DNA from: Lachnospiraceae bacterium UBA3774
GTDB lineage: Bacteria > Bacillota > Clostridia > Lachnospirales > Lachnospiraceae
Direction: 5' to 3'
Length of the DNA stretch: 10,844 nucleotides
Assembly: GCA_002369255.1 (NCBI GenBank)
Contig: DFFO01000003.1
Coordinates: forward strand, 1-10,844
This document shows positions 1 to 7,186 of this stretch, one piece after another (the first letter of the stretch is position 1; every line of letters starts with the position of its first letter). The position numbers were made by a program, and so were the translations under genes. The notes beneath the pieces are model-generated. The model was not told where the DNA came from and ran no database searches. It was given only the letters and a program-made list of their open reading frames with translations.

Positions 1-1069
1 CTTCTTCAGCAAAGTTCTCTTCTTTTTTCTGAAGTCCTTCTCCTACTTCATAGCGAACGATCTGCTTGATCGTGAGATTCTTGTCAACGGACTCAAGATA
101 TTTGGCAACTGTCTGCTTTCCGTCTTCAGCCTTTACATAGACCTGCTCAAGAAGGCAAATATCTTTGATCTGTTTTGCGATACGGCCTTCAACCAGTCCG
201 CCGAAAATCTTGTCTGCGACGATCTCGTCTTTGCTTTCCATTGCAAGCGCGGCGATCTGAGCCTTTGCCTCTTTGGAGAGGAAGTTGAAGAGATAATTCA
301 TATTGTTCTTCTGTTCCTCATAGATGGCAATATCTTCTGCGGACCATACCGATCCTGAAACCGCCTGTCCGATCAGCTTCATAAGGATGGGCTTCGGAAG
401 AGATTCGGGAGTATTGAGAGAGCTGTCTATGGTGATATGTCTAAGTTTTGCAAGCTCCTCATCCGAAATATCGTTTCTGCTGATAAACTGAGGGTTCATC
501 GCTGCAACCTGCATGGCGATGTTTTTAAGCGCCTCTTCATTCTTTTCGTTCTTTTCTGCTTCAGACTCTACAAGAACGCCGATACGTCCGCCGCCGTGAG
601 TATATCCCACAACGATCCCGCCTTTGGCGTCAATCTTTGCGAAACGACGAATGGAGAGCTTTTCTCCTATAACGCTGATCTTGGTGGAAAGCTCCTCTGC
701 AACGGTTTTTTCCGGCTCAAGTTTCCAGGGCTCGGCAAGAAACGCGTCAATGTCGGCAGCAGTAGTATTAAGCGCCTGAGCGGCAACCTGTCCTACGTAT
801 TCCTGGAAGTCGGCATTCTTTGCAACAAAGTCTGTCTCGGAATTGACTTCTACAGCTACTGCCTTGTCGCCTTCGATAAGAAGCTTTACAAGACCTTCTG
901 CCGCGATGCGGGAAGCCTTCTTTTGTGCGGCGGCAAGTCCCTTTTCCTGGAGCCAGCCGATAGCGGCTTCCATATCGCCTTCGGTAGCGGTAAGGGCCTT
1001 TTTGCACTCCATCATGCCTGCGCCGGTTTTCTCACGCAGTTCTTTAACCATTTGTGCGGTAATAACCAT
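1..1069 (-). CDS. tsf: Translation elongation factor Ts (3' end cut by the window)
   Basis: EF-Ts is the cytoplasmic guanine nucleotide exchange factor that recycles EF-Tu from the GDP to the GTP form. The frame is open for 356 codons from the ATG at 1069 to the window edge. The N-terminal UBA-like segment (MVITAQMVKELREKTGAGMM) is followed by the hallmark TDFVAKN at residues 79-85. The ORF runs off the edge inside the usual C-terminal motif (RYEVGEG, KKEENFAEE), so only about five residues are missing. At about 360 residues it is longer than the usual 290-310. The extra length lies at roughly residues 206-285, between MNPQFISRNDISDEEL and KIFGGLVEGRIAKQ. The start codon overlaps the rpsB stop (TAATG), indicating translational coupling in an rpsB-tsf operon. 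Identification is certain; the exact C-terminus is not visible. Confidence 0.97.
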   Translation of the reverse strand, partial: MVITAQMVKELREKTGAGMMECKKALTATEGDMEAAIGWLQEKGLAAAQKKASRIAAEGLVKLLIEGDKAVAVEVNSETDFVAKNADFQEYVGQVAAQALNTTAADIDAFLAEPWKLEPEKTVAEELSTKISVIGEKLSIRRFAKIDAKGGIVVGYTHGGGRIGVLVESEAEKNEKNEEALKNIAMQVAAMNPQFISRNDISDEELAKLRHITIDSSLNTPESLPKPILMKLIGQAVSGSVWSAEDIAIYEEQKNNMNYLFNFLSKEAKAQIAALAMESKDEIVADKIFGGLVEGRIAKQIKDICLLEQVYVKAEDGKQTVAKYLESVDKNLTIKQIVRYEVGEGLQKKEENFAEE

Positions 1070-1827
1070 TATTCTTCCTCCTGTGTTTCCTCTTCGGAAG
1101 CCTCTTCGATCTCTTCTTCAGCTCCTTCAGCGACTTCTTCCATCTCTCCCTGGTTCGCCTCGATGATGGCGTCGGCCATGGTAGCAGTAATAAGCTTTAC
1201 GGCTCTGATGGCGTCGTCGTTTCCGGGAATGATGTAATCAAGATCGTCGGGATTGCAGTTTGTATCGGCGATACCGATAAGCGGAATGCCGAGGGTATGC
1301 GCTTCCTGAACGCAGATATGCTCGTTCTTGGGATCAACTACGAAGATGGCGTCGGGAATACGGCGCATGTCTTTTATTCCGCCGAGGTTTTTCTCAAGCT
1401 TTTCAAGTTCTTTCTGAAGCGCAGCAACTTCCTTTTTGGGAAGCACGTCAAACGTTCCGTCTTCTCTCATCTCCTCGATCTTGCGAAGACGCGCGATACG
1501 TGTCTGAATGGTCTTGAAGTTTGTGAGAGTTCCGCCGAGCCAACGCTGGTTTACATAGAACATACCGCAGCGGGTAGCTTCAGTAGCGATCGCTTCCTGT
1601 GCCTGCTTTTTGGTTCCGACAAAAAGAATGATGCCGCCGTCAGCCGCGATATCGGCGATAGCCTGGTAAGCCTCGTTTACTTTTTGTGCGGATTTTTGAA
1701 GATCGATGATGTGGATACCGCTTCTCTCCGTGAAGATATACGGTTTCATCTTGGGATTCCAGCGTCTTGTATGATGTCCGAAATGAACACCGGCTTCAAG
1801 AAGCTGTTTCATGGAAATAACGCTCAT
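1069..1827 (-). CDS. rpsB: 30S ribosomal protein S2
   Basis: S2 is a small-subunit ribosomal protein at the head-body junction, needed for S1 or mRNA engagement. The 252-aa product begins MSVISMKQLLEAGVHFGHHT. It carries the classic N-terminal S2 signature (LLEAGVHFGHHTRRWNPKM) and the second signature PDAIFVVDPKNEHICVQEA in the middle. The length is normal for the family (230-260). The last ~25 residues form a strongly acidic Glu-rich tail (EEVAEGAEEEIEEASEEE), commonly seen as a lineage extension. An in-frame ATG exists 12 codons upstream (1863). The start at 1827 is preferred because AGGAGG sits 8 nt before it (1836-1841) and homology begins there. It is the first gene of the rpsB-tsf operon, with its own promoter and structured leader. 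Confidence 0.97.
   Translation of the reverse strand: MSVISMKQLLEAGVHFGHHTRRWNPKMKPYIFTERSGIHIIDLQKSAQKVNEAYQAIADIAADGGIILFVGTKKQAQEAIATEATRCGMFYVNQRWLGGTLTNFKTIQTRIARLRKIEEMREDGTFDVLPKKEVAALQKELEKLEKNLGGIKDMRRIPDAIFVVDPKNEHICVQEAHTLGIPLIGIADTNCNPDDLDYIIPGNDDAIRAVKLITATMADAIIEANQGEMEEVAEGAEEEIEEASEEETQEEE
1077..1082 (-). promoter_or_regulatory. tsf ribosome binding site inside rpsB
   Basis: A perfect AGGAGG lies 7 nt before the tsf ATG and falls within the last codons of rpsB, in its Glu-rich tail. The position, with the 1-nt overlap of stop and start codons, supports coupled translation of S2 and EF-Ts. Confidence 0.85.
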
Positions 1828-1877
1828 TAAATTGTCCTCCTTTTGGTTTTTCTTCGCGCACATCTTTCGTCCTTAGC

Positions 1878-1904
1878 GACCGCCAAACGGCGGCACCGTG
1901 CCGC
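1878..1904 (-). promoter_or_regulatory. Structured rpsB leader with two competing hairpins
   Basis: The transcript from the predicted promoter would have a ~100-nt untranslated leader. Within it, GCGGC-ACGGT-GCCGC (1904-1890) can fold as one hairpin. The overlapping CCGCC-GTTT-GGCGG (1893-1880) can fold as another, extendable by a G-U pair. Both use the bases at 1890-1893, so they exclude each other. Leaders of r-protein operons often bind the encoded protein for feedback control, and S2 autoregulation is known in other bacteria. Assigning that role here is inference. No U-tract follows either hairpin, so any control would act on translation or RNA stability rather than termination. Confidence 0.5.
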
Positions 1905-1936
1905 AGACTGGATAATGCGTCTTTTTGAGCCTTGAT

Positions 1937-1965
1937 ATAATAACACGAGGTAAAGCAAAAAGCAA
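1937..1965 (-). promoter_or_regulatory. Predicted sigma-A promoter of rpsB-tsf
   Basis: The -35 is TTGCTT (1965-1960), the spacer is exactly 17 nt, and the -10 is TATTAT (1942-1937). It is preceded by TG at the extended -10 position (TGT-TATTAT). Transcription would start near 1930. It is the only convincing promoter between the degV terminator and rpsB. Confidence 0.75.
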
Positions 1966-1988
1966 TAGTTTTAATGATTTATAAATAC

Positions 1989-2014
1989 AAAAAAGAGACC
2001 TTCAAGGTCTCTTT
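1989..2014 (-). terminator. Intrinsic terminator of the degV gene
   Basis: On the minus strand the 9-bp perfect stem AAAGAGACC/GGTCTCTTT with a 5-nt loop is followed directly by a run of six T. It lies about 20 nt after the degV stop codon. It separates degV from the rpsB promoter only ~25 nt further on. Confidence 0.92.
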
Positions 2015-2035
2015 CTAATTTGGTCAAAGCGGTTT

Positions 2036-2893
2036 TTAGTCGTCAGCTTCACAGTAGGCTATTCCAAACGCTCCGCCGCCGGTATGGGCGCCTATCGTGG
2101 GATTGATCTCATAGGTTCCCATGTTCTCAACACCGAGTTCTTTTGCGAGATTTTCGGCATATTCGTGAGCCTCGTCATAATTGACGGTGTGGCCGCCGGC
2201 AAAGTATTTTTTGTCAAGCTTTTTCTCTTTCAGCATCTCGGTGATAGCGGCCTTTGCAGCTTTTTTTCCGCGGCACTTCATGAGGGGTTCTATCTTTCCG
2301 CCAACAAAAGTAAGCACGGGCTTTATATTGAGCACCGATCCTACCATGCCGCTGATGGGTGAAAGTCTTCCGCCCCTGACAAGGCATGAGAGGTCGTCAA
2401 CGACAAAAAGAATATTGAATTTGCTTTTCTTTTTTTCGAGAATATCGACTATCTCGTCAAAGCTTTTTCCTTCTTCTTTGAGTTCTACGCCTTTCATAGT
2501 AAGAAGCGCGATCGGAACGCATTCAAGGAAAGTATCTATTACGTGAATACGCGAGCCTTCGTACTCTTCCATCAGCGCCTCAGCTTCAATGCGGACGGTA
2601 TTGTAGCTTCCGCTGCACTCCGAAGAGGCCATCAGAACGATGATGTCTTTGTCCTGCTGCAGCGCTTTTTCCATAATGCCGTGAACGCGGTCGGGGTTGC
2701 AGCCCATGGAATATGCTCTGTCGCCGCTTTTAAGTCTCGCAAAAAAGCCCTCTATGGGCATCTGCATTTCATCGCCGTAAATAACTCCGTCATTGAAATG
2801 ATAATACTGCGGCATTATCTTGATGTCGTGTTCGCGGGCATATTCCGGATCCATATCTCCGTTTACATCTATCATAAATACAAAATCTCGCAT
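2036..2893 (-). CDS. DegV family fatty-acid-binding protein
   Basis: DegV/FakB proteins bind a fatty acid and present it to a FakA-type kinase to make acyl phosphate for lipid synthesis; many paralogues have no assigned partner. The product is 285 aa, the usual family length. Visible blocks, numbered from the alternative upstream Met: an N-terminal sheet region with a divergent first motif (MIDVNGDMDPEYA instead of a T-D-S-T type), YSMGCNP at 63-69 in place of the common TSQPS, and a well-kept ASSECSGSYNT at 91-101. These are followed by CLVRGGRLS near 172-180, KCRGKKAA near 208 and TIGAHTGGGAFGI near 268-280. The start at 2893 is chosen because AAAGGA lies 8 nt before it but only 2 nt before the upstream ATG at 2899. 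No fakA-like kinase gene is nearby. The two altered ligand motifs make the bound lipid uncertain. Confidence 0.9.
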   Translation of the reverse strand: MRDFVFMIDVNGDMDPEYAREHDIKIMPQYYHFNDGVIYGDEMQMPIEGFFARLKSGDRAYSMGCNPDRVHGIMEKALQQDKDIIVLMASSECSGSYNTVRIEAEALMEEYEGSRIHVIDTFLECVPIALLTMKGVELKEEGKSFDEIVDILEKKKSKFNILFVVDDLSCLVRGGRLSPISGMVGSVLNIKPVLTFVGGKIEPLMKCRGKKAAKAAITEMLKEKKLDKKYFAGGHTVNYDEAHEYAENLAKELGVENMGTYEINPTIGAHTGGGAFGIAYCEADD

Positions 2894-2930
2894 AGCCATA
2901 ATCCTTTCTCTTTAGAGCAACTTTTTTCAT

Positions 2931-2959
2931 ATTTTATCACATTAAAGCCCTTAATTCAA
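2931..2959 (-). promoter_or_regulatory. Predicted degV promoter (divergent)
   Basis: The -35 is TTGAAT (2959-2954), the spacer is 17 nt, and the -10 is TAAAAT (2936-2931) with TGA immediately before it, which gives an extended -10. The start site would be near 2924, leaving a leader of ~30 nt. The -35 sits 4 bp from the -35 of the opposite-facing antiporter promoter. Confidence 0.65.
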
Positions 2960-2963
2960 ACAA

Positions 2964-2992
2964 TAGACAACCAACGCCTCAGATGGTATAAT
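2964..2992 (+). promoter_or_regulatory. Predicted antiporter promoter
   Basis: The -35 is TAGACA (2964-2969, five of six consensus), the spacer is 17 nt, and the -10 is a perfect TATAAT (2987-2992) with TGG before it. Transcription would begin near 2999, only ~18 nt before the ATG and just upstream of the GGAGG site, so the leader is minimal. Confidence 0.82.
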
Positions 2993-3016
2993 CATTTTTT
3001 GTTTTTGGAGGAAAAA

Positions 3017-3985
3017 ATGATAAGTGCTGTATTGTTATTATTGCTCGGCTTTTTGCTTTTAATCTTCGGAGGGAACTGGTTTGTGGACGGCGCGGCGGAT
3101 ATTGCCCGCAAGTATCGCGTTCCCGAACTTTTGATAGGCGCTACCATAGTTTCAGTCGGCACCACTCTTCCGGAGGTTCTGGTTTCCACCGAGGCAGCCG
3201 CCATGGGTCACGGCGAACTTGCCTACGGAAATGCCATCGGTTCAATCATCTGCAATACCGCTTTTATTTCCGCTCTTTCAGTCACTATCAAACCTACCTC
3301 TTTTGAAAAAAAATCCCTCCTGATTCCGTCGCTGTTTTTCTTTGCGGCAGCTGTTTTTTATGCGGCGAATTCTTATATATTCGGATATTTCAGTCGTTTA
3401 TCCGGCATCATCCTGCTCTTGATCTTTGCGGCATATATGTTTTTCAACATCAAAAATGCCGTAAATGACAGCGTCGCCGCAAAAAAGGAAGACTCTGCAA
3501 GCGGAGGAGAGATCAACGTCATAAAAGCGATCATAATGCTGGTAGCAGGCGCGGCTGCCATTGCCTTTGGTTCTGATCTTCTTGTAGAAAACGGAACCAT
3601 TATCGCCAAGCGCCTCGGAGTTCCGGAGTCCGTTATCGGCCTTACATTTATTGCTCTCGGAACGTCTCTTCCCGAGCTTGTCACCGCGATCACTTCGCTA
3701 ATCAAAGGTCACAGCGCCCTTTCGCTCGGAAACATCATAGGCGCCAATTTCTTTAATCTTGTTCTTGTAAGCGGTCTTTCGATAACTGTTTCCCCGTTTG
3801 AAGTGCCCGCCAATAAACAAATAGCAGGGATCAATTCGTCCCTGCTGATAGATATACCTCTTATGTTTATCGTAATGCTTATTATCACGGTTCCCACTAT
3901 GATAAGCGGAAAGACGCGCAGAAGTCAGGGCATCATGCTGCTTTTGCTTTACTGCGCATTTTGCGCTCTGCAGTTTATTCTGTGA
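3017..3985 (+). CDS. CaCA-family sodium/calcium antiporter (YrbG-like)
   Basis: This is an inner-membrane cation/Ca2+ exchanger that uses the Na+ (or K+/H+) gradient to move calcium. The 322-aa product is very hydrophobic, about ten membrane segments, with the two inverted alpha repeats that define the family. Alpha-1 is at ~41-83 (GTTLPE 48-53, then GNAIGS 71-76 and N80). Alpha-2 is at ~208-250 (GTSLPE 215-220, GNIIGANFFN 238-247). Both ion-binding glutamates (E53, E220) are present. Alpha-1 has I77 where many relatives have Asn. The hydrophilic loop between halves (~147-168) is short, as in prokaryotic members. The start is set by GGAGG 5 nt upstream (3007-3011). An in-frame extension into degV is open but has no role. 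It converges with topA and overlaps it by 11 bp with no terminator between. Confidence 0.93.
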   Translation: MISAVLLLLLGFLLLIFGGNWFVDGAADIARKYRVPELLIGATIVSVGTTLPEVLVSTEAAAMGHGELAYGNAIGSIICNTAFISALSVTIKPTSFEKKSLLIPSLFFFAAAVFYAANSYIFGYFSRLSGIILLLIFAAYMFFNIKNAVNDSVAAKKEDSASGGEINVIKAIIMLVAGAAAIAFGSDLLVENGTIIAKRLGVPESVIGLTFIALGTSLPELVTAITSLIKGHSALSLGNIIGANFFNLVLVSGLSITVSPFEVPANKQIAGINSSLLIDIPLMFIVMLIITVPTMISGKTRRSQGIMLLLLYCAFCALQFIL

Positions 3986-5942
3986 CCTTCTTTGGCTTGT
4001 TCCAGCTCATAAAATCGCATTCCGGATAATTTTCGCAGCCGTAGTATCTGCGGCCTTTTTTTGTTTTTCTAAGTATAACTTCGCCGCCGCACTTTGGACA
4101 GCTGACGCCTGCTTTTTCCACAAACGGTTTGATATTGCGGCACTCAGGAAAGCCCGGGCAGGCCAGAAACTTTCCGTATTTTCCGAGTTTTATTACCATA
4201 TTGCGGCCGCACTTGTCACAGATAACGTCAGTCACTTCATCGGCCACCTTTACCTTGCCGATTTTTTCATCCGCGGCTTTTAATTCTTTTTCAAAATTCG
4301 GATAAAAATCCCTCATTACCTTGCGCCACTGGGTCTCGCCGTTTGCGATAGTATCGAGCCTCGCTTCCATCTCTGCAGTAAAGCCCGTGGAAGCAATGTC
4401 AGCGAAATACTCCTGCATAATGCCGTTGACCGCTTCGCCCAGTTCGGTGATATAAAGGCATTTCTTTTCTTTTGCTATGTAATTGCGGCTCTGAAGCAGC
4501 GCGATCGTGGGCGCGTAAGTAGATGGTCTGCCTATCCCGCACTCTTCCATGGCTTTGACAAGCGCCGCCTCTGTAAAATGTGACGGGGGCTGTGTGAAGT
4601 GCTGCTCGCTTTTTAAGCTGTCAAGAGAAAGCACTGACTGCATGGTGAGCTTTTCAAGCTGTCCGTTTTTTTCTTCTTTTTCATCTCCGAGATCATATAT
4701 CAGTTTAAATCCCTTGAAAGTAATTTTTGTAGAAGACGCATTGAAAATATGTCCGTCCGCGTCCACTTTTGCGGACGTTACCTCTGTCTGCATATCTGTC
4801 ATCCTGCCGGCGACAAATCTTTTCCAGATAAGCTGATAAAGTCTGAACTGATCGCGGTCAAGCGATTCTTTGATAAGCTCCGGAGTCCTTGAAACGTCGG
4901 TGGGGCGTATTGCCTCGTGAGCGTCCTGTGCGCCTCCGCGGTTTTTTGCCTTTGCGGCAGTCTTTGAAGCGTACTCTTCTCCGTAAGTTTCGGTAATAAA
5001 AACTCTCGCCGCGGCCTGAGCTTCATCGGCGATCCTGGTGGAATCGGTACGCAGGTAAGTAATGAGCGCGACCGTTCCGCTGCCCTTGATATTTACGCCT
5101 TCATAAAGCTGCTGAGCCACACGCATGGTCTTTTGAGGAGAAAGGCCAAGATATCTCGAGGCTTCCTGCTGAAGAGTGCTTGTGGTAAACGGCAGGGGGG
5201 CTTTGCGGGCTTTTGGAACTGTCTTTAATTCCTTCAGCGTCCATTTTGCCTTTTCAAGAACCGATATGAGAGCGTTTTTTTCATCTTCGCTCGAAGGTCT
5301 TTCCTTCTCGGCAAGATGGAACAAAATCGGCTTTTTGGAATTATCCGCATTTAAGTATGCGTCTATAGGCCAATATTCTTCCGGAATAAATGAGGCTATT
5401 TCCGCTTCCCTCTCGGCGATCATCGCAAGCGCGGCTGACTGGACGCGGCCGGCTGACAGGCCTTTTTTTACTTTGCGCCAGAGCAGAGGGCTGATGCTGT
5501 ATCCGACAAGTCTGTCAAGAACGCGTCTGGCCTGCTGGGCGTCCACGAGGTTCATATCAAGCTGTCTGGGATTGTTGATCGCGTTTTGTACCGCGGTTTT
5601 CGTGATCTCATTAAAGCTGATTCTGAACGTGGGAACCTTATCTATACCCATGGATTCCTTTAAGTGCCATGAAATGGCTTCGCCTTCGCGGTCAGGGTCG
5701 GTCGCAAGATATATCTTGTCCGCGCCCTTGGCAAGCTTTTTTAGTTCGGCGAGCGTAGCGCCTTTTCCGCGTATAGTAATATATTTGGGCTCAAAATCGT
5801 TTTCGATGTCTATTCCCATTTCGCTTTTGGGAAGATCTCTGATGTGTCCGCCGGAAGCAGTCACTTCATATTTGGAACCCAAAAATTTTTTTATTGTTTT
5901 TACCTTTGCAGGCGATTCTACTATGATTAAACTTTTTGACAT
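3975..5942 (-). CDS. topA: DNA topoisomerase I (type IA)
   Basis: The enzyme relaxes negatively supercoiled DNA by transient single-strand cleavage through a 5'-phosphotyrosine. The 655-aa product starts SKSLIIVESPAKVKTI (Toprim domain, catalytic E9) with the metal-binding DxDxE motif at D82, D84, E86 (TDPDREGEA). The active-site tyrosine is Y296 in TYLRTDST. Further core blocks are LSAGRVQSAAL (162-172), QDAHEAIRPTDV (339-350) and EECGIGRPSTYAPTI (466-480). Two C-terminal zinc ribbons are complete: C575/C578/C595/C601 and C615/C618/C636/C642. Length is normal to slightly short, since many homologues carry a third ribbon. GGAG lies 5 nt before the ATG. It follows dprA after 77 nt, the usual dprA-topA order of Firmicutes, and appears to have its own promoter. 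Confidence 0.98.
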   Translation of the reverse strand: MSKSLIIVESPAKVKTIKKFLGSKYEVTASGGHIRDLPKSEMGIDIENDFEPKYITIRGKGATLAELKKLAKGADKIYLATDPDREGEAISWHLKESMGIDKVPTFRISFNEITKTAVQNAINNPRQLDMNLVDAQQARRVLDRLVGYSISPLLWRKVKKGLSAGRVQSAALAMIAEREAEIASFIPEEYWPIDAYLNADNSKKPILFHLAEKERPSSEDEKNALISVLEKAKWTLKELKTVPKARKAPLPFTTSTLQQEASRYLGLSPQKTMRVAQQLYEGVNIKGSGTVALITYLRTDSTRIADEAQAAARVFITETYGEEYASKTAAKAKNRGGAQDAHEAIRPTDVSRTPELIKESLDRDQFRLYQLIWKRFVAGRMTDMQTEVTSAKVDADGHIFNASSTKITFKGFKLIYDLGDEKEEKNGQLEKLTMQSVLSLDSLKSEQHFTQPPSHFTEAALVKAMEECGIGRPSTYAPTIALLQSRNYIAKEKKCLYITELGEAVNGIMQEYFADIASTGFTAEMEARLDTIANGETQWRKVMRDFYPNFEKELKAADEKIGKVKVADEVTDVICDKCGRNMVIKLGKYGKFLACPGFPECRNIKPFVEKAGVSCPKCGGEVILRKTKKGRRYYGCENYPECDFMSWNKPKKVTE

Positions 5943-5965
5943 AATTGCTCCTTTTTCAGCAATAC

Positions 5966-5994
5966 AATATAAACTATTTCGCCGCCATGTGCAA
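5966..5994 (-). promoter_or_regulatory. Predicted topA promoter
   Basis: The -35 is TTGCAC (5994-5989), the spacer is 17 nt, and the -10 is TATATT (5971-5966), placed inside the dprA-topA gap. The start would be near 5959 with a ~17-nt leader. It would let topA be expressed independently of comM-dprA. I see no terminator after dprA, so read-through is also possible. Confidence 0.62.
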
Positions 5995-6019
5995 GCAATT
6001 ATCTTTTTTACGCCGATAT

Positions 6020-7186
6020 TTAAGATTTTGAGGCAGTATAGACTCCGTCAGATATACATTGCGCCATGCCGCTGATTTCAAGTCCGGCAAGCGCTCCGAG
6101 TACCTCGCCCGCGAAAAGCCCGGTAAGCTCTGATATTTCATCGATATTAAGCGTCTTTCCGGTTATTGCGGAAAGCACCGCTGTTTCTGTTTTATTCATT
6201 CCGGCGGAAGCGGGCGCGGGGCGGGATTGCTTTTGGCCGTCCGCTCCGGGGGCCAGGATGCCTGTTTTGCGGTCTCCCACTCCCAGAAATTCCAGCACGT
6301 CAGCAGCGGCGGTGCAGCATCCCGCGCCTTCCTTTATCAGCTTGTTGCATGCCGCCGAGCATGGGTCGTCCGGTCTTCCCGGAACCGCCAGCACATCTTT
6401 TCCCTGTGACAGAGCGTGATCAACCGTGATAAGGCTGCCCGAGCGTTCCTTTGCTTCTACGACAACCACAGCGTCCGAAAGGCCGCTTATAATGCGGTTT
6501 CTGATCGGAAAATGATACGGCTTTCCGGCCGAATCCGGTTCGTATTCCGAAATAACGGCGCCGGTTCGGCACATTTTTTCATATATCGCTCTGCTTGAGG
6601 CAGGGAAACATACGTTTACTCCGGTTCCGAGAACTGCAGCGGTTCTTCCGCCGCATGACAGCGCGCCTTCATGGCTGCTTGCGTCTATTCCCTCCGCCAT
6701 TCCGCTGATCACCGTCACACCGGCCGCGGCAAGGTCTCCTGCGATTCGCCCGGCGATCCACTTTCCGTGAGGCGTGGCTCGCCTCGCGCCGACTATCGCT
6801 ACGCTTTTGCGATCCTCAGGCGGAAGGCTTCCTTTTACAAACAGGCCAAAAGGCTTATCAGGGACGCAGTCAAGCCTGGAGGGATAGTCCGGATCCGAAG
6901 AAAAGACCACTCTGACGCCTTTTTTTATGAAATCGTCATACTTTTTGCACCATATCGCTGTCTCAGAGCTCATTTTCCAAAACGTGTTTTTTAGCTTGTC
7001 TGACAGCAACCGGCAGTCCTTTGCCTTTATTACCGCCTCTTCCGGCGTGGAATAGATCTCCAGGAGCTTGCCGATGATCCGCGGCGTTATGTCTTCCACC
7101 GCCAAAAGCATGTATCCGAAAAATCTTTCTCTTTCGGACGAAAGTTTTACGTCGGTTTTATTATTTGCTGTCGGCGATATGCTCAT
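6020..7186 (-). CDS. dprA: DNA-processing protein DprA (Smf)
   Basis: DprA binds incoming single-stranded DNA in the cytoplasm and loads RecA during natural transformation; it is also conserved in species not known to be competent. The 388-aa product has three parts: an N-terminal helical SAM-like region (~20-90), the Rossmann-type DprA core (~95-302), and a C-terminal DML1-like winged helix (~333-385). Core motifs are VGARRAT (132-138), SGMAEGID (161-168), VLGTGVNVCFP (185-195), FPIRNRIISGLS (226-237) and RSGSLITVDHALSQGK (248-263). A low-complexity linker (~303-332) joins core and winged helix. The ATG directly follows the comM stop (TAGATG); an in-frame stop just upstream rules out an earlier start. 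The SD AGGAGG, inside comM, is 12 nt away, longer than usual, so initiation probably relies on coupling to comM translation. Confidence 0.95.
   Translation of the reverse strand: MSISPTANNKTDVKLSSERERFFGYMLLAVEDITPRIIGKLLEIYSTPEEAVIKAKDCRLLSDKLKNTFWKMSSETAIWCKKYDDFIKKGVRVVFSSDPDYPSRLDCVPDKPFGLFVKGSLPPEDRKSVAIVGARRATPHGKWIAGRIAGDLAAAGVTVISGMAEGIDASSHEGALSCGGRTAAVLGTGVNVCFPASSRAIYEKMCRTGAVISEYEPDSAGKPYHFPIRNRIISGLSDAVVVVEAKERSGSLITVDHALSQGKDVLAVPGRPDDPCSAACNKLIKEGAGCCTAAADVLEFLGVGDRKTGILAPGADGQKQSRPAPASAGMNKTETAVLSAITGKTLNIDEISELTGLFAGEVLGALAGLEISGMAQCISDGVYTASKS

Noticed and set aside
437..1237. Plus-strand open frame of 266 codons over tsf and rpsB
   Set aside because: Antisense to two certain translation genes; the repetitive Ser-rich end mirrors the Glu-rich tail of S2.
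2543..3016. 158-codon upstream extension of the antiporter frame
   Set aside because: It overlaps degV and both promoters. The strong GGAGG and family homology place the start at 3017.
3950..3982. GCGC-ATTTT-GCGC hairpin near the end of the antiporter gene as a terminator
   Set aside because: Only a 4-bp stem, inside coding sequence, with no proper T-run after it on either strand.
5176..6075. Plus-strand open frame of 299 codons antisense to topA
   Set aside because: It overlaps the conserved topA N-terminal region and the topA promoter. No domain or SD is visible, and the composition is that of a shadow frame.
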